This document shows positions 1-5,525 of a stretch of 5,525 nt of DNA, piece by piece (within the stretch, counting starts at the first letter, position 1; each line of letters begins with the position of its first letter). Origin of the DNA: an uncultured Propionibacteriaceae bacterium. GTDB lineage: Bacteria; Actinomycetota; Actinomycetes; Propionibacteriales; Propionibacteriaceae. A program made the position numbers and the translations under genes. The stretch spans positions 1-5,525 of the forward strand of contig CALMAD010000064.1 in assembly GCA_937859105.1 (NCBI GenBank), in the 5' to 3' direction. Below the pieces are notes generated by a model, which saw only the letters and a program-made list of their open reading frames with translations, searched no databases and was not told the origin of the DNA.

Positions 1-1336
1 GGCTGGTGGTCGGATTGCTCAGGGTGGTCCGGCGTTGGCGATCGCGTATGCGGTGTGTGGTTTGTTCGCGTTTTTGATGGTGCGGGCGTTGGGTGAGTTG
101 TCGGTGCGGCGGCCGTCGTCGGGCGCGTTCGTGTCGTATGCGCGCGAGTTCATGGGGGAGAAGGGCGCCTATGTGACGGGCTGGTTGTTCTTCCTGGACT
201 GGGCGACCACGGTCATGGCTGATATCACGGCGGTGGCCTTGTATCTGCATCACTGGACGTTTTTCACGCCGATCCCGCAGTGGGTGTTGGCGATGATCGC
301 GTTGGCGTTGGTGTTCGCGTTGAACATGTTCAGTGTGAAGTTCTTCGGGGAGGCGGAGTTCTGGTTCGCTGCGATCAAGGTGACCGCGATCGTGGCGTTC
401 ATGGTGATCGCGATCTGGGCGATCCTGACCGGTCATATGGTGCAGAACCCGTCGGTGGGTGCGGTGCCGGCCGGGGTGGGGAACTTGACTAACTATGGCG
501 GCTTTTTCCCGATGGGGATCGGGGCGGTGTTCGTGTTGACGTTGGGGGTCGTGTTCGCGTTCGGTGGCACCGAGATGGTGGGTGTGGCTGCCGGGGAGGC
601 CCAGGACGCGGCCAAGATTTTGCCGAAGGCGGTCAACTCGATGATCGTGCGTATTTTCGTGTTCTATGTCGGGTCGGTCATCTTGATGACGTTGGTGTTG
701 CCGTGGCAGGCGTACTCGGCGAACGAGTCCCCGTTCGTGACGTTCTTTGCCGGGATCGGTGTGCCGCATGCCGGCGACATCATGCAGGTCGTCGTGTTGA
801 CGGCGGCGTTGAGCTCGTTGAACGCCGGCTTGTACGCGACGGGGCGGACGTTGCGGTCGATGGCGGTCGCCGGCGAGGCCCCCTCGTTTGCGGCCCGGTT
901 GAACCGGCATCGGGTGCCGTATGGCGGCATCATCATTACCGCCGGGCTGGGCCTGATCGGGGTGTTGATCAACTACATCTATCCCAGTGGCGCGTTCGAG
1001 ATCGTGATGAACCTGGCCGGGATCGGGATCGCGGGCACGTGGATGTCGATCCTGGTGTCGCACTGGATTTTCGTTCGCCGCGCCCGTCAGGGATTGGAGA
1101 CCCGCCCGGAGTACCGGTTGTTCGGGGCGCCGTACACGAACGCGGTCACGATCTTGTTCCTGGTCGTCATCATCGTTTCGATGGCGTTCGATCCCACGAT
1201 CGGCCGCTGGACGCTGGCGTTGTTCGGTGTGGTCGCGGTCGCGTTGGTTATCGGCTGGTTCGCGGTCCGGAACCGGATCCATGCCGAGAAACTCGACGCG
1301 ATGCTCGACATCGACGACACCACGACGCAGGGGTAG
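1..1336 (+). CDS. ansP: L-asparagine permease (APC superfamily, AAT family), 5' partial
   Basis: Likely an inner-membrane, cation-coupled importer of L-asparagine. The reading frame is open from base 2, giving 444 visible residues up to TAG at 1334-1336. The true start lies left of the window; an in-frame TTG at 35 is not a credible start because conserved sequence (AGGRIAQGGPA) precedes it. AnsP proteins are about 490-500 residues, so roughly the first 50, including TM1, are missing. The APC amino-acid permease signature spans visible residues about 8-39, ending in ALGELSVRRPSSG. Next comes SYAREFMGEKGAYVTGW, then ADITAVALYLHHW, which resembles E. coli AnsP as I recall it. FGGTEMVGVAAGEA (about 187-200) is the conserved AAT-family loop. 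Eleven hydrophobic segments are visible (about 12-31, 55-82, 94-112, 123-143, 169-191, 216-234, 259-281, 308-326, 334-357, 380-397, 402-422), fitting 12 in the whole protein. The adjacent asparaginase supports asparagine as substrate. A related amino-acid specificity remains possible. Confidence 0.93.
   Translation, partial: AGGRIAQGGPALAIAYAVCGLFAFLMVRALGELSVRRPSSGAFVSYAREFMGEKGAYVTGWLFFLDWATTVMADITAVALYLHHWTFFTPIPQWVLAMIALALVFALNMFSVKFFGEAEFWFAAIKVTAIVAFMVIAIWAILTGHMVQNPSVGAVPAGVGNLTNYGGFFPMGIGAVFVLTLGVVFAFGGTEMVGVAAGEAQDAAKILPKAVNSMIVRIFVFYVGSVILMTLVLPWQAYSANESPFVTFFAGIGVPHAGDIMQVVVLTAALSSLNAGLYATGRTLRSMAVAGEAPSFAARLNRHRVPYGGIIITAGLGLIGVLINYIYPSGAFEIVMNLAGIGIAGTWMSILVSHWIFVRRARQGLETRPEYRLFGAPYTNAVTILFLVVIIVSMAFDPTIGRWTLALFGVVAVALVIGWFAVRNRIHAEKLDAMLDIDDTTTQG
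1329..1333 (+). promoter_or_regulatory. Probable ribosome binding site for ansA inside the end of ansP
   Basis: AGGGG lies in the last codons of ansP, ten bases before the ansA ATG. No separate promoter would fit in the 7-base gap, so ansA is most likely translated from the ansP mRNA, probably with coupling to termination at the ansP stop. The match to AGGAGG is partial. Confidence 0.5.
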
Positions 1337-1343
1337 CCGGACC

Positions 1344-2342
1344 ATGCGGGTTCATATCACCTATACAGGCGGCACGCTGGGCATGATCGATACCCCGCAC
1401 GGTCTGGCGCCGGGCGCGGACGTCCAGGGCTGGCTGGACCGGATCCTGACCGATACCGATCTGGCTGATGCGACCACGCTGACCACGTTCGACCACCTCA
1501 TCGATTCCTCCAACGCCACCCCGGAGGATTGGCGCGGGCTGGTCGATGATTTGTGGGCCCACCGTGATGCCGCGGACGCGTTCGTCGTGCTGCACGGCAC
1601 CGACACGATGGCCTACACGTCCTCGGCGTTATCGTTCGCGTTGACCCATTTCGGCAAACCCGTCGTGATCACCGGCGCGCAATACCCCCTCGGCGTGGTG
1701 GGCAGTGACGCGGCCCCGAACGTGACCGGCGCCCTGCGGGCCGCCGCCTCGGGCAAGTTCACCGGGGTCGCGGTGTTCTTCGGGCACAAACTCTTGGCCG
1801 GGAACCGGGCCACGAAAACGTCGTCGTGGGCGTTCCAAGGCTTCGAATCCCTCAGCGTGACCGAACTCGCCCGCACCGGCGCCCCCTGGCAATGGCTCCA
1901 ACGGCCACCCCACGGCTCCGGCTGGCGTCACCCGGCGCCCTACGAACGCCACGACATCGTCGTGTGCGACCTGGCCCCCGGCATCACCGCGACCCGGCTC
2001 GCCGCGATCCTCGACCCGGCCCCCGAGGGCGTCATCCTGCGCGCCTACGGTGTGGGGAACATTCCCAACGAGGAACCCGGCCTGACCGACATCCTCCACG
2101 ACACCATCCACGCCGGCATCCCGGTCGTGATCGCGTCCCAATGCCACCAAGCCGACGTCTTGTTGGGCCACTACGAAGCCGGCTACGCCCTCGCCCAAGC
2201 CGGCGCGATCAGCGCCGGCGACATGACCCTGGAGGCCACCTACACCAAGCTCGTCTTCCTCCTCAGCCAACACCTCACCCCCACCGACCTCGCCCACTGG
2301 ATGACCACCAACATCGCCGGCGAACTCACCCCCACCGACTAA
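1344..2342 (+). CDS. ansA: Type I (cytoplasmic) L-asparaginase
   Basis: Hydrolyses L-asparagine to L-aspartate and ammonia in the cytoplasm. It has 332 residues, close to E. coli AnsA (about 338), and no signal peptide, which argues against the periplasmic type II enzyme. The first catalytic motif is YTGGTLGM at residues 7-14, with nucleophile-type Thr8. The second is HGTDTMAYT at 84-92, with Thr86-Asp87. The catalytic lysine is Lys158 in GNRATKTSS. SDA at 121-123 fits the substrate-binding loop. Further type I signatures are DSSNATPEDW, ILRAYGVGN (231-239), SQCHQ (265-269) and the C-terminal AGDMTLEATYTKL. Cys267 aligns with a cysteine associated with the allosteric asparagine site of E. coli AnsA; cooperativity here is inference. 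ATG 1344 is chosen because it lies 7 bases after the ansP stop, begins directly at the conserved N-terminal strand, and has AGGGG at 1329-1333, ten bases upstream, as a possible ribosome site. In-frame extension to 1227 would run inside ansP. Leu96 is a TTA codon (1629-1631). Codons become strongly C-ending toward the 3' end. Confidence 0.96.
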   Translation: MRVHITYTGGTLGMIDTPHGLAPGADVQGWLDRILTDTDLADATTLTTFDHLIDSSNATPEDWRGLVDDLWAHRDAADAFVVLHGTDTMAYTSSALSFALTHFGKPVVITGAQYPLGVVGSDAAPNVTGALRAAASGKFTGVAVFFGHKLLAGNRATKTSSWAFQGFESLSVTELARTGAPWQWLQRPPHGSGWRHPAPYERHDIVVCDLAPGITATRLAAILDPAPEGVILRAYGVGNIPNEEPGLTDILHDTIHAGIPVVIASQCHQADVLLGHYEAGYALAQAGAISAGDMTLEATYTKLVFLLSQHLTPTDLAHWMTTNIAGELTPTD

Positions 2343-2375
2343 ACCGGCTACCGACCGGGCGGCGTCCGAGGGCTG

Positions 2376-3026
2376 TCAGACGAGCCCGCGCTCCCACGCG
2401 GCCCGCACGGCGGACGCCCGGTCGGTGACGCCGAGCTTGTCGTAGACGTGCATGAGGTGGGTCTTGACGGTCGCTTCGCCGATGCCGAGGCGTCCGGCGA
2501 TGGCGCGGTTGGTGCGGCCCTCGGCGACGAGGCGCAGCACGTCGACCTCGCGCGCGCTCAGCGGCACCTCCGCCGAGCGGTGCGTCAGGGCGGCGAGCGC
2601 GACGGGCGCGAGCACGGGACGCCCTTCGGCGAGGTCGCGGACGGCCCGCACGAGGTCGGCGCGGCGGGTGTCTTTGAGGAGGAAGCCGTCGGCGCCGGCG
2701 TCCATCGCTCCGCGGACGTCCCGGTCGGTGTCGTACGTGGTCAGCACGAGGATGCGCGGCTGAGGGCCGGGCCCCGAGCGGAGGGTGCGGATGGCGTCCA
2801 CGCCGCTGCCGTCGGGCATGCGCAGGTCCATGAGGACGACGTCGGGCTCGGCATGCCGTGCCAGCGTCACGGCCTCGCGCCCCCCGGACGCCACGGCGAG
2901 GACCTCGATGCCCGGCTCCGCGCCGAGCATGCCGACGAGGCCGTCGCGGACGACCGGGTGGTCGTCCGCGATCAACACCCGCACTACGGACGCCGCCGGC
3001 CTGCCCTGGTCGGTCATGTCGGTCAT
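2376..3026 (-). CDS. LuxR/NarL-family response regulator
   Basis: A 216-residue cytoplasmic response regulator that should take a phosphoryl group from the kinase encoded just upstream and bind DNA as a dimer. Its receiver domain (about residues 15-135) has the acidic pair Asp21-Asp22 in IADDHPVVRDGL. The phospho-acceptor is Asp67 in VLMDLRMPDGSG, the switch Thr is Thr96 in LVLTTYD, and the conserved lysine is Lys118 in FLLKD. All key residues are present. The C-terminal LuxR-type helix-turn-helix (about 155-216) reads LSAREVDVLRLVAEG, then TNRAIAGRLGIGEATVKTH, then VYDKLGVTDRASAV, which is canonical. ATG at 3026 is chosen because GGAGG (3038-3034) lies seven bases before it; a second in-frame ATG at 3017 is less well placed. 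Its start overlaps the kinase stop by four bases. The reading frame stays open far upstream on this strand, but that is antisense to the acyltransferase and out of frame with the kinase. The input signal cannot be named. Confidence 0.96.
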   Translation of the reverse strand: MTDMTDQGRPAASVVRVLIADDHPVVRDGLVGMLGAEPGIEVLAVASGGREAVTLARHAEPDVVLMDLRMPDGSGVDAIRTLRSGPGPQPRILVLTTYDTDRDVRGAMDAGADGFLLKDTRRADLVRAVRDLAEGRPVLAPVALAALTHRSAEVPLSAREVDVLRLVAEGRTNRAIAGRLGIGEATVKTHLMHVYDKLGVTDRASAVRAAWERGLV

Positions 3027-4222
3027 CGGGACGCCTCCGCGGTCACCGGGATGGTCGCGGTGAGCGTCGTGCCGTGCCCGGGGGCCGATCGGATGTCGAG
3101 CCAGCCGCCGGCGGCGGCGAGGCGTTCGCGCATGCCGGGGAGGCCGTGGCCGGCGGCGTGGGCGTCCGGGTGGAAGCCGCGGCCGTCGTCGGCGACGGTG
3201 ACGGTCTCGGCGGCCGCGGTGGCGCCGAGGGTGACGCGCACCCCGGACGCCTGCGCGTGCCGGGCGACGTTCGACAGCCCCTCCTGGACCACGCGCAGCA
3301 GCTCGGGGCCGTGTTGGAAGCGGTCGGGGGCGGCGTCGGCGTCGAATTCGATGACGACGCGGTGGTTGCGGGCCCAGGCGGCGGCGACGGCTCCGACGGC
3401 GTCGGCGAGGTCGTCGTCGTCGAGCTGCTGGGGGGCGAGGGCGGCGACGGCGCGGCGGGCGTCGGTGAGGCAGCCGCGGGCGGTCTCTTCGGCGCGGGCG
3501 ACGCGCTCGCGGATGCCGGGGTCGAGGTCGGCGGGCAGCGCTTCGAGTTGGCTGATGACGCCGACGAGGCCTTGCGCGACGGTGTCGTGGATCTCGCGCG
3601 AGAGCCGGGCGCGTTCTTCGGCGATGCCGCGGGTGCGGGCCTGGTCGAGCAGTTGCTGGTGCAGGACGGCGTTTTGCCGGCTGATCCGGGCGAGCTCGTC
3701 GGCGGCGCGTTCCCGCTCGGCGACGTGGCGCTCTTGGGCGAGGGCGGCGCGCATGAAGGAGAGCGCGATCAGGAGGTTGACGGCGAGCAGCGCGATGAAC
3801 AGCAGGGGTGCGCCCTGGAGCCCGCGGAAGCTGCCCGCCTGCCCGAACGCGCACGTGACCGCGGTGAGCACGATGACGACGGGGACCTGGCGGCCGACGA
3901 AGAAGCGGTCGGCGTCCTGGTAGCCGATGAACGCGTAGATGCAGCCGAACGGGTTGAGCGCGACCATCGTGAGCGTGAGGGCGAGGTGGACCGCGTAGCC
4001 GACGACGGCGGCGCGCGAGCCGGGCACGATGCGGGCGGCGTTCCGTTCGATGGCGATGCGGAGGGCCGCGACGGCGAGCGTGGGCGGCAGCGCCCACAGC
4101 ACGGTGGTGCGGTCGAGCAGGACGCCGACGAGCCCCCAGCCGATGAACCACGACATGATCGCGAGCACCGCGGGAAGCCAGCGCAGGAACGCGGCGGCGG
4201 TGGGCTGCTTCATGGCGTCCAT
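3023..4222 (-). CDS. Membrane sensor histidine kinase, HisKA_3 type
   Basis: A 399-residue sensor kinase when started at ATG 4222 (MDAMKQP). The N-terminal half is a membrane domain with five or six hydrophobic segments (about residues 12-36, 42-58, 71-90, 113-128, 138-156) and little extracytoplasmic sequence, so it may sense a signal in or near the membrane. An alpha-helical, probably coiled-coil linker follows (about 158-205). The dimerisation/phospho-acceptor domain is HisKA_3: RARLSREIHDTVAQGL, with His212 the acceptor. The ATPase domain has an N-box (QEGLSNVARHA, 313-323, with Glu314 and Asn318), a G1 box (DDGRGF, 345-350) and a G2 region (GHGLPGMRERL, 358-368). Organisation resembles the DesK/NarL-cognate kinases, matching its LuxR-type partner. 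The start is uncertain: ATG 4213 and ATG 4261 are in-frame alternatives and none has a good Shine-Dalgarno site. The frame stays open to 4927, but that would run through the divergent acyltransferase. The signal is unknown. Confidence 0.94.
   Translation of the reverse strand: MDAMKQPTAAAFLRWLPAVLAIMSWFIGWGLVGVLLDRTTVLWALPPTLAVAALRIAIERNAARIVPGSRAAVVGYAVHLALTLTMVALNPFGCIYAFIGYQDADRFFVGRQVPVVIVLTAVTCAFGQAGSFRGLQGAPLLFIALLAVNLLIALSFMRAALAQERHVAERERAADELARISRQNAVLHQQLLDQARTRGIAEERARLSREIHDTVAQGLVGVISQLEALPADLDPGIRERVARAEETARGCLTDARRAVAALAPQQLDDDDLADAVGAVAAAWARNHRVVIEFDADAAPDRFQHGPELLRVVQEGLSNVARHAQASGVRVTLGATAAAETVTVADDGRGFHPDAHAAGHGLPGMRERLAAAGGWLDIRSAPGHGTTLTATIPVTAEASR
3034..3038 (-). promoter_or_regulatory. 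Ribosome binding site of the response regulator
   Basis: Read on the - strand this is GGAGG, seven bases before the ATG at 3026 and inside the last codons of the kinase gene. It fixes the regulator start. With the 4-base ATGA overlap, it indicates that regulator translation is coupled to kinase translation. Confidence 0.85.
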
Positions 4223-4226
4223 TGTG
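4221..4226 (-). promoter_or_regulatory. Weak candidate -10 element for the kinase-regulator operon
   Basis: On the - strand CACAAT keeps the important second-position A and final T of a -10 hexamer. It lies seven bases before the in-frame ATG at 4213, mirroring the layout on the other side of the gap. If used, the kinase would be translated leaderless from 4213 (396 residues). The first base is off consensus and no -35 is evident. Confidence 0.2.
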
Positions 4227-4257
4227 GTGGGCGGGGCGTGCAGCCGGGGCTGGCGGG

Positions 4258-4279
4258 GCATCCGCCGATCGGCGGATGC
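4258..4279. promoter_or_regulatory. Perfect 22-bp palindrome, candidate operator
   Basis: Two 11-base arms (GCATCCGCCGA and its exact reverse complement) meet with no spacer around a central CGATCG. The palindrome sits in the 112-base gap between the divergent kinase and acyltransferase genes. Its centre is about 66 bases upstream of the acyltransferase ATG and about 47-56 bases upstream of the likely kinase starts. Size and symmetry suit a dimeric DNA-binding protein. The adjacent LuxR-type regulator is the obvious candidate, but this is inference. A cruciform or hairpin role is less likely because there is no loop and no T-tract. Confidence 0.6.
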
Positions 4280-4321
4280 GGGGGACGCCGACTGGCCGAC
4301 GCGGCGGCGTCCGCGCCTTCC

Positions 4322-4327
4322 TAGGGT
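4322..4327 (+). promoter_or_regulatory. Candidate -10 element (TAGGGT) of the acyltransferase, possible leaderless mRNA
   Basis: TAGGGT fits the actinobacterial TANNNT -10 pattern. Exactly seven bases separate it from the ATG at 4335, the usual distance to a transcription start, so the mRNA could begin at the A of the start codon. No convincing -35 is visible 16-18 bases upstream (around 4298-4304), which would suit activator dependence. The alternative is that AGGG (4323-4326), eight bases before the ATG, acts as a weak Shine-Dalgarno on a longer transcript. Confidence 0.45.
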
Positions 4328-4334
4328 CGTTTGC

Positions 4335-5525
4335 ATGACTGCAACGGATGTGAAACCCCCTGTCGGTGTCGGGGTGCGCTTGCATGGCTTGGACGCCCTC
4401 CGCGCCGGCGCGCTCGGGCTGGGGATCGTGCTGCACTCCCTGATGCCGTTCGCGCCGGGCATGGGGTGGCTTCTGACGGACGCGCGCACGTCGGCGGCGG
4501 TGGGGGTGCCGCTGTTCGTGATCCACCTGTTCCGGATGACGGTGTTCATGCTGCTCGCCGGGTTCTTCGGGCGGATGGTCGTGCACCGGCGCGGCGCCGG
4601 GGCGTACCTGCGGGACCGGACCGTCCGCATCCTGGCGCCGATGGTCGCGTTCTGGCCGGTGGCGGTGATGCCGCTGGGGCTGCTCGTCGCGGCGAACGCG
4701 TCGCTGCGCGGGGCGACGCCGCCGCAGCCGCCGTCGCGGCCCGGCGCCCCGGAGGCGTTGGCGATGTTCTCGCCGGGGCAGCTGTGGTTTCTGCTGGTCC
4801 TGTTCGAGGTGAGCGCGCTGACGCTCGGGGTGCGGTGGGTCGCGCTGCGGGCGGCGCGCTGGGCGTCCGGGGCGGCGTCGGACGGCGAGGGTGCGGCGGG
4901 GATGAGCGGGCCGGGGCGCGACCTCACCTGCCTGACGCGCGCGGTGGGCCGCGCGCTGTCGGGGCCGGCCGGCGTGCTGGCGGCGGCCGTGCCGTACTAC
5001 CTGTGCGTGCTGGCGCAGGGCGACGCGACGGGCGGGATCGCCGCGCCGACCACAATTCTGCCCGAGGTCGCCCCGCTGGTCGCCTATCTGGGCGCGTTCG
5101 GGGTCGGCTGGGCGCTGCACGCCGACCCGGACGCCCTCGCGCGGATCGCGCGCCAGTGGCCCGGGCAGCTCGCGGCGGCGATCGCGCTGTCGGCGGCCGG
5201 GTATGTGACCACCCCGGCGATGCTGACGGTGCCGGGGCACGCGGCGCTCGTCGCCCTCGCCGGCTGGACGTGGACGTACGCCCTTCTCGGCCTGTGCGTC
5301 CGGTTTCTGCGGCGAGAACGCCCCGTGATTCGGTATCTCGCCGACTCCTCGTACTGGGCGTACCTGGTGCACTTGCCCCTCCTCGTGGGGTTCGAGCTGT
5401 TGATCGCGGACCAGCCGTGGTCGATCGCGGCGAAGCTGCTGCTCACCTGGACGGTCGTGGGCGCGGCGCTGCTGGGCAGCTACCAGGTGCTCGTCCGGAA
5501 AACCTGGCTCGGCCAGTGGCTCAAC
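4335..5525 (+). CDS. Membrane acyltransferase (acyltransferase-3 / OpgC-like), 3' partial
   Basis: Integral-membrane acyltransferase that likely transfers an acyl group to a cell-surface sugar, glycan or lipid; the actual acceptor cannot be told. The frame runs open for 397 codons to the window edge with no stop, so the C-terminus is missing, although family members are often about 380-420 residues and little may be lost. Family hallmarks are RLHGLDALRAGAL (15-27) entering TM1, His34 in IVLHSLMPF, and FRMTVFMLLAGFFGRM (66-81). RDRTVRILAP (93-102), GQLWFLLVLFE (148-158) and the late SSYWAYLVHLPLL (338-350) follow; the last is typical of OpgC/MdoC-like proteins. About ten hydrophobic segments are visible. 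A Gly/Ala-rich loop with charged residues (about 175-205) is probably cytoplasmic. ATG 4335 is chosen because the conserved N-terminus follows closely and no upstream in-frame start is near. It is divergent from the kinase operon across a 112-base gap with a palindrome, so shared regulation is plausible. Confidence 0.88.
   Translation, partial: MTATDVKPPVGVGVRLHGLDALRAGALGLGIVLHSLMPFAPGMGWLLTDARTSAAVGVPLFVIHLFRMTVFMLLAGFFGRMVVHRRGAGAYLRDRTVRILAPMVAFWPVAVMPLGLLVAANASLRGATPPQPPSRPGAPEALAMFSPGQLWFLLVLFEVSALTLGVRWVALRAARWASGAASDGEGAAGMSGPGRDLTCLTRAVGRALSGPAGVLAAAVPYYLCVLAQGDATGGIAAPTTILPEVAPLVAYLGAFGVGWALHADPDALARIARQWPGQLAAAIALSAAGYVTTPAMLTVPGHAALVALAGWTWTYALLGLCVRFLRRERPVIRYLADSSYWAYLVHLPLLVGFELLIADQPWSIAAKLLLTWTVVGAALLGSYQVLVRKTWLGQWLN

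Noticed and set aside
1227..1343. Extended ansA start at 1227
   Set aside because: It would overlap ansP by over 100 bases and add a Ser/Arg-rich stretch with no counterpart in asparaginases. ATG 1344 starts exactly at the conserved N-terminal strand.
2343..2390. Possible terminator between the convergent ansA and regulator genes
   Set aside because: The only hairpin seen is CGaGGGCT/AGCCCgCG at 2367-2374 and 2383-2390, with one mismatch and an 8-base loop. It has no T-tract and lies over the regulator's 3' end. It is too weak to call, and nothing else is visible in the 33-base gap.
2448..4324. Long + strand open frames (about 490 codons each) across the kinase and regulator
   Set aside because: They are antisense to two well-supported genes and have low-complexity Gly/Asp/Glu/Ala- or Ser/Arg-rich composition with no motif. 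They are shadows of GC-rich wobble positions.
4223..4927. N-terminal extension of the kinase frame to 4927
   Set aside because: The extra sequence has no kinase-like features and runs antisense through the conserved N-terminal half of the acyltransferase. The membrane domain begins just after 4222.
2376..5372. A 998-codon open frame on the - strand
   Set aside because: Only its last 216 codons encode a recognisable protein, the response regulator. The rest is Arg/Pro/His-rich low complexity, overlapping the kinase in another frame and antisense to the acyltransferase. This is typical of stop-poor frames in high-GC DNA.
4335..5525. Acyltransferase as a disrupted or truncated gene
   Set aside because: The frame is intact to the final base, and the late-family motif SSYWAYLVHLPLL is present. 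The missing stop is just the window edge.
1..5525. Mobile elements, tRNA or attachment sites, CRISPR arrays, or a defence or novel enzyme system
   Set aside because: No transposase or integrase motifs, terminal repeats, regularly spaced repeats or tRNA-like folds were seen by eye. All long coding regions are explained by known families.

Overview
The window looks like ordinary chromosome from a high-GC actinomycete (Actinomycetota). The basis is very high GC, strong G/C wobble preference in every gene, and one isolated TTA leucine codon. It holds five protein genes in two functional blocks. No RNA genes, CRISPR arrays, insertion sequences or integration signs were seen.

Block 1 (bases 1-2342, + strand) is an asparagine-use operon. 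It opens with a 5'-truncated AnsP-type L-asparagine permease. Seven bases after its stop comes a complete type I (cytoplasmic) L-asparaginase, AnsA. Together they would import L-asparagine and hydrolyse it to L-aspartate and ammonia. The permease is strongly G/T-rich on its coding strand with many TTG leucines. The asparaginase drifts to C-ending codons, especially in its second half.

Block 2 (2376-5525) is a two-component system facing a divergent membrane acyltransferase. On the - strand lie a membrane histidine kinase of the HisKA_3/NarL-cognate type and a LuxR/NarL-type response regulator. They overlap by 4 bases (ATGA), and the regulator converges on ansA with only 33 bases between the stop codons. 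On the + strand, the acyltransferase (acyltransferase-3/OpgC-like) begins at 4335 and runs off the right edge. The 112-base divergent gap holds a perfect 22-bp palindrome at 4258-4279. It also holds a TAGGGT hexamer placed so that the acyltransferase mRNA could be leaderless. A reasonable inference is that the response regulator binds the palindrome and controls itself and the acyltransferase, but the sequence alone does not prove this.

No clearly new system is present. The points most worth a second look are the palindrome/promoter architecture, the kinase-regulator-acyltransferase module, and the single TTA codon in ansA.
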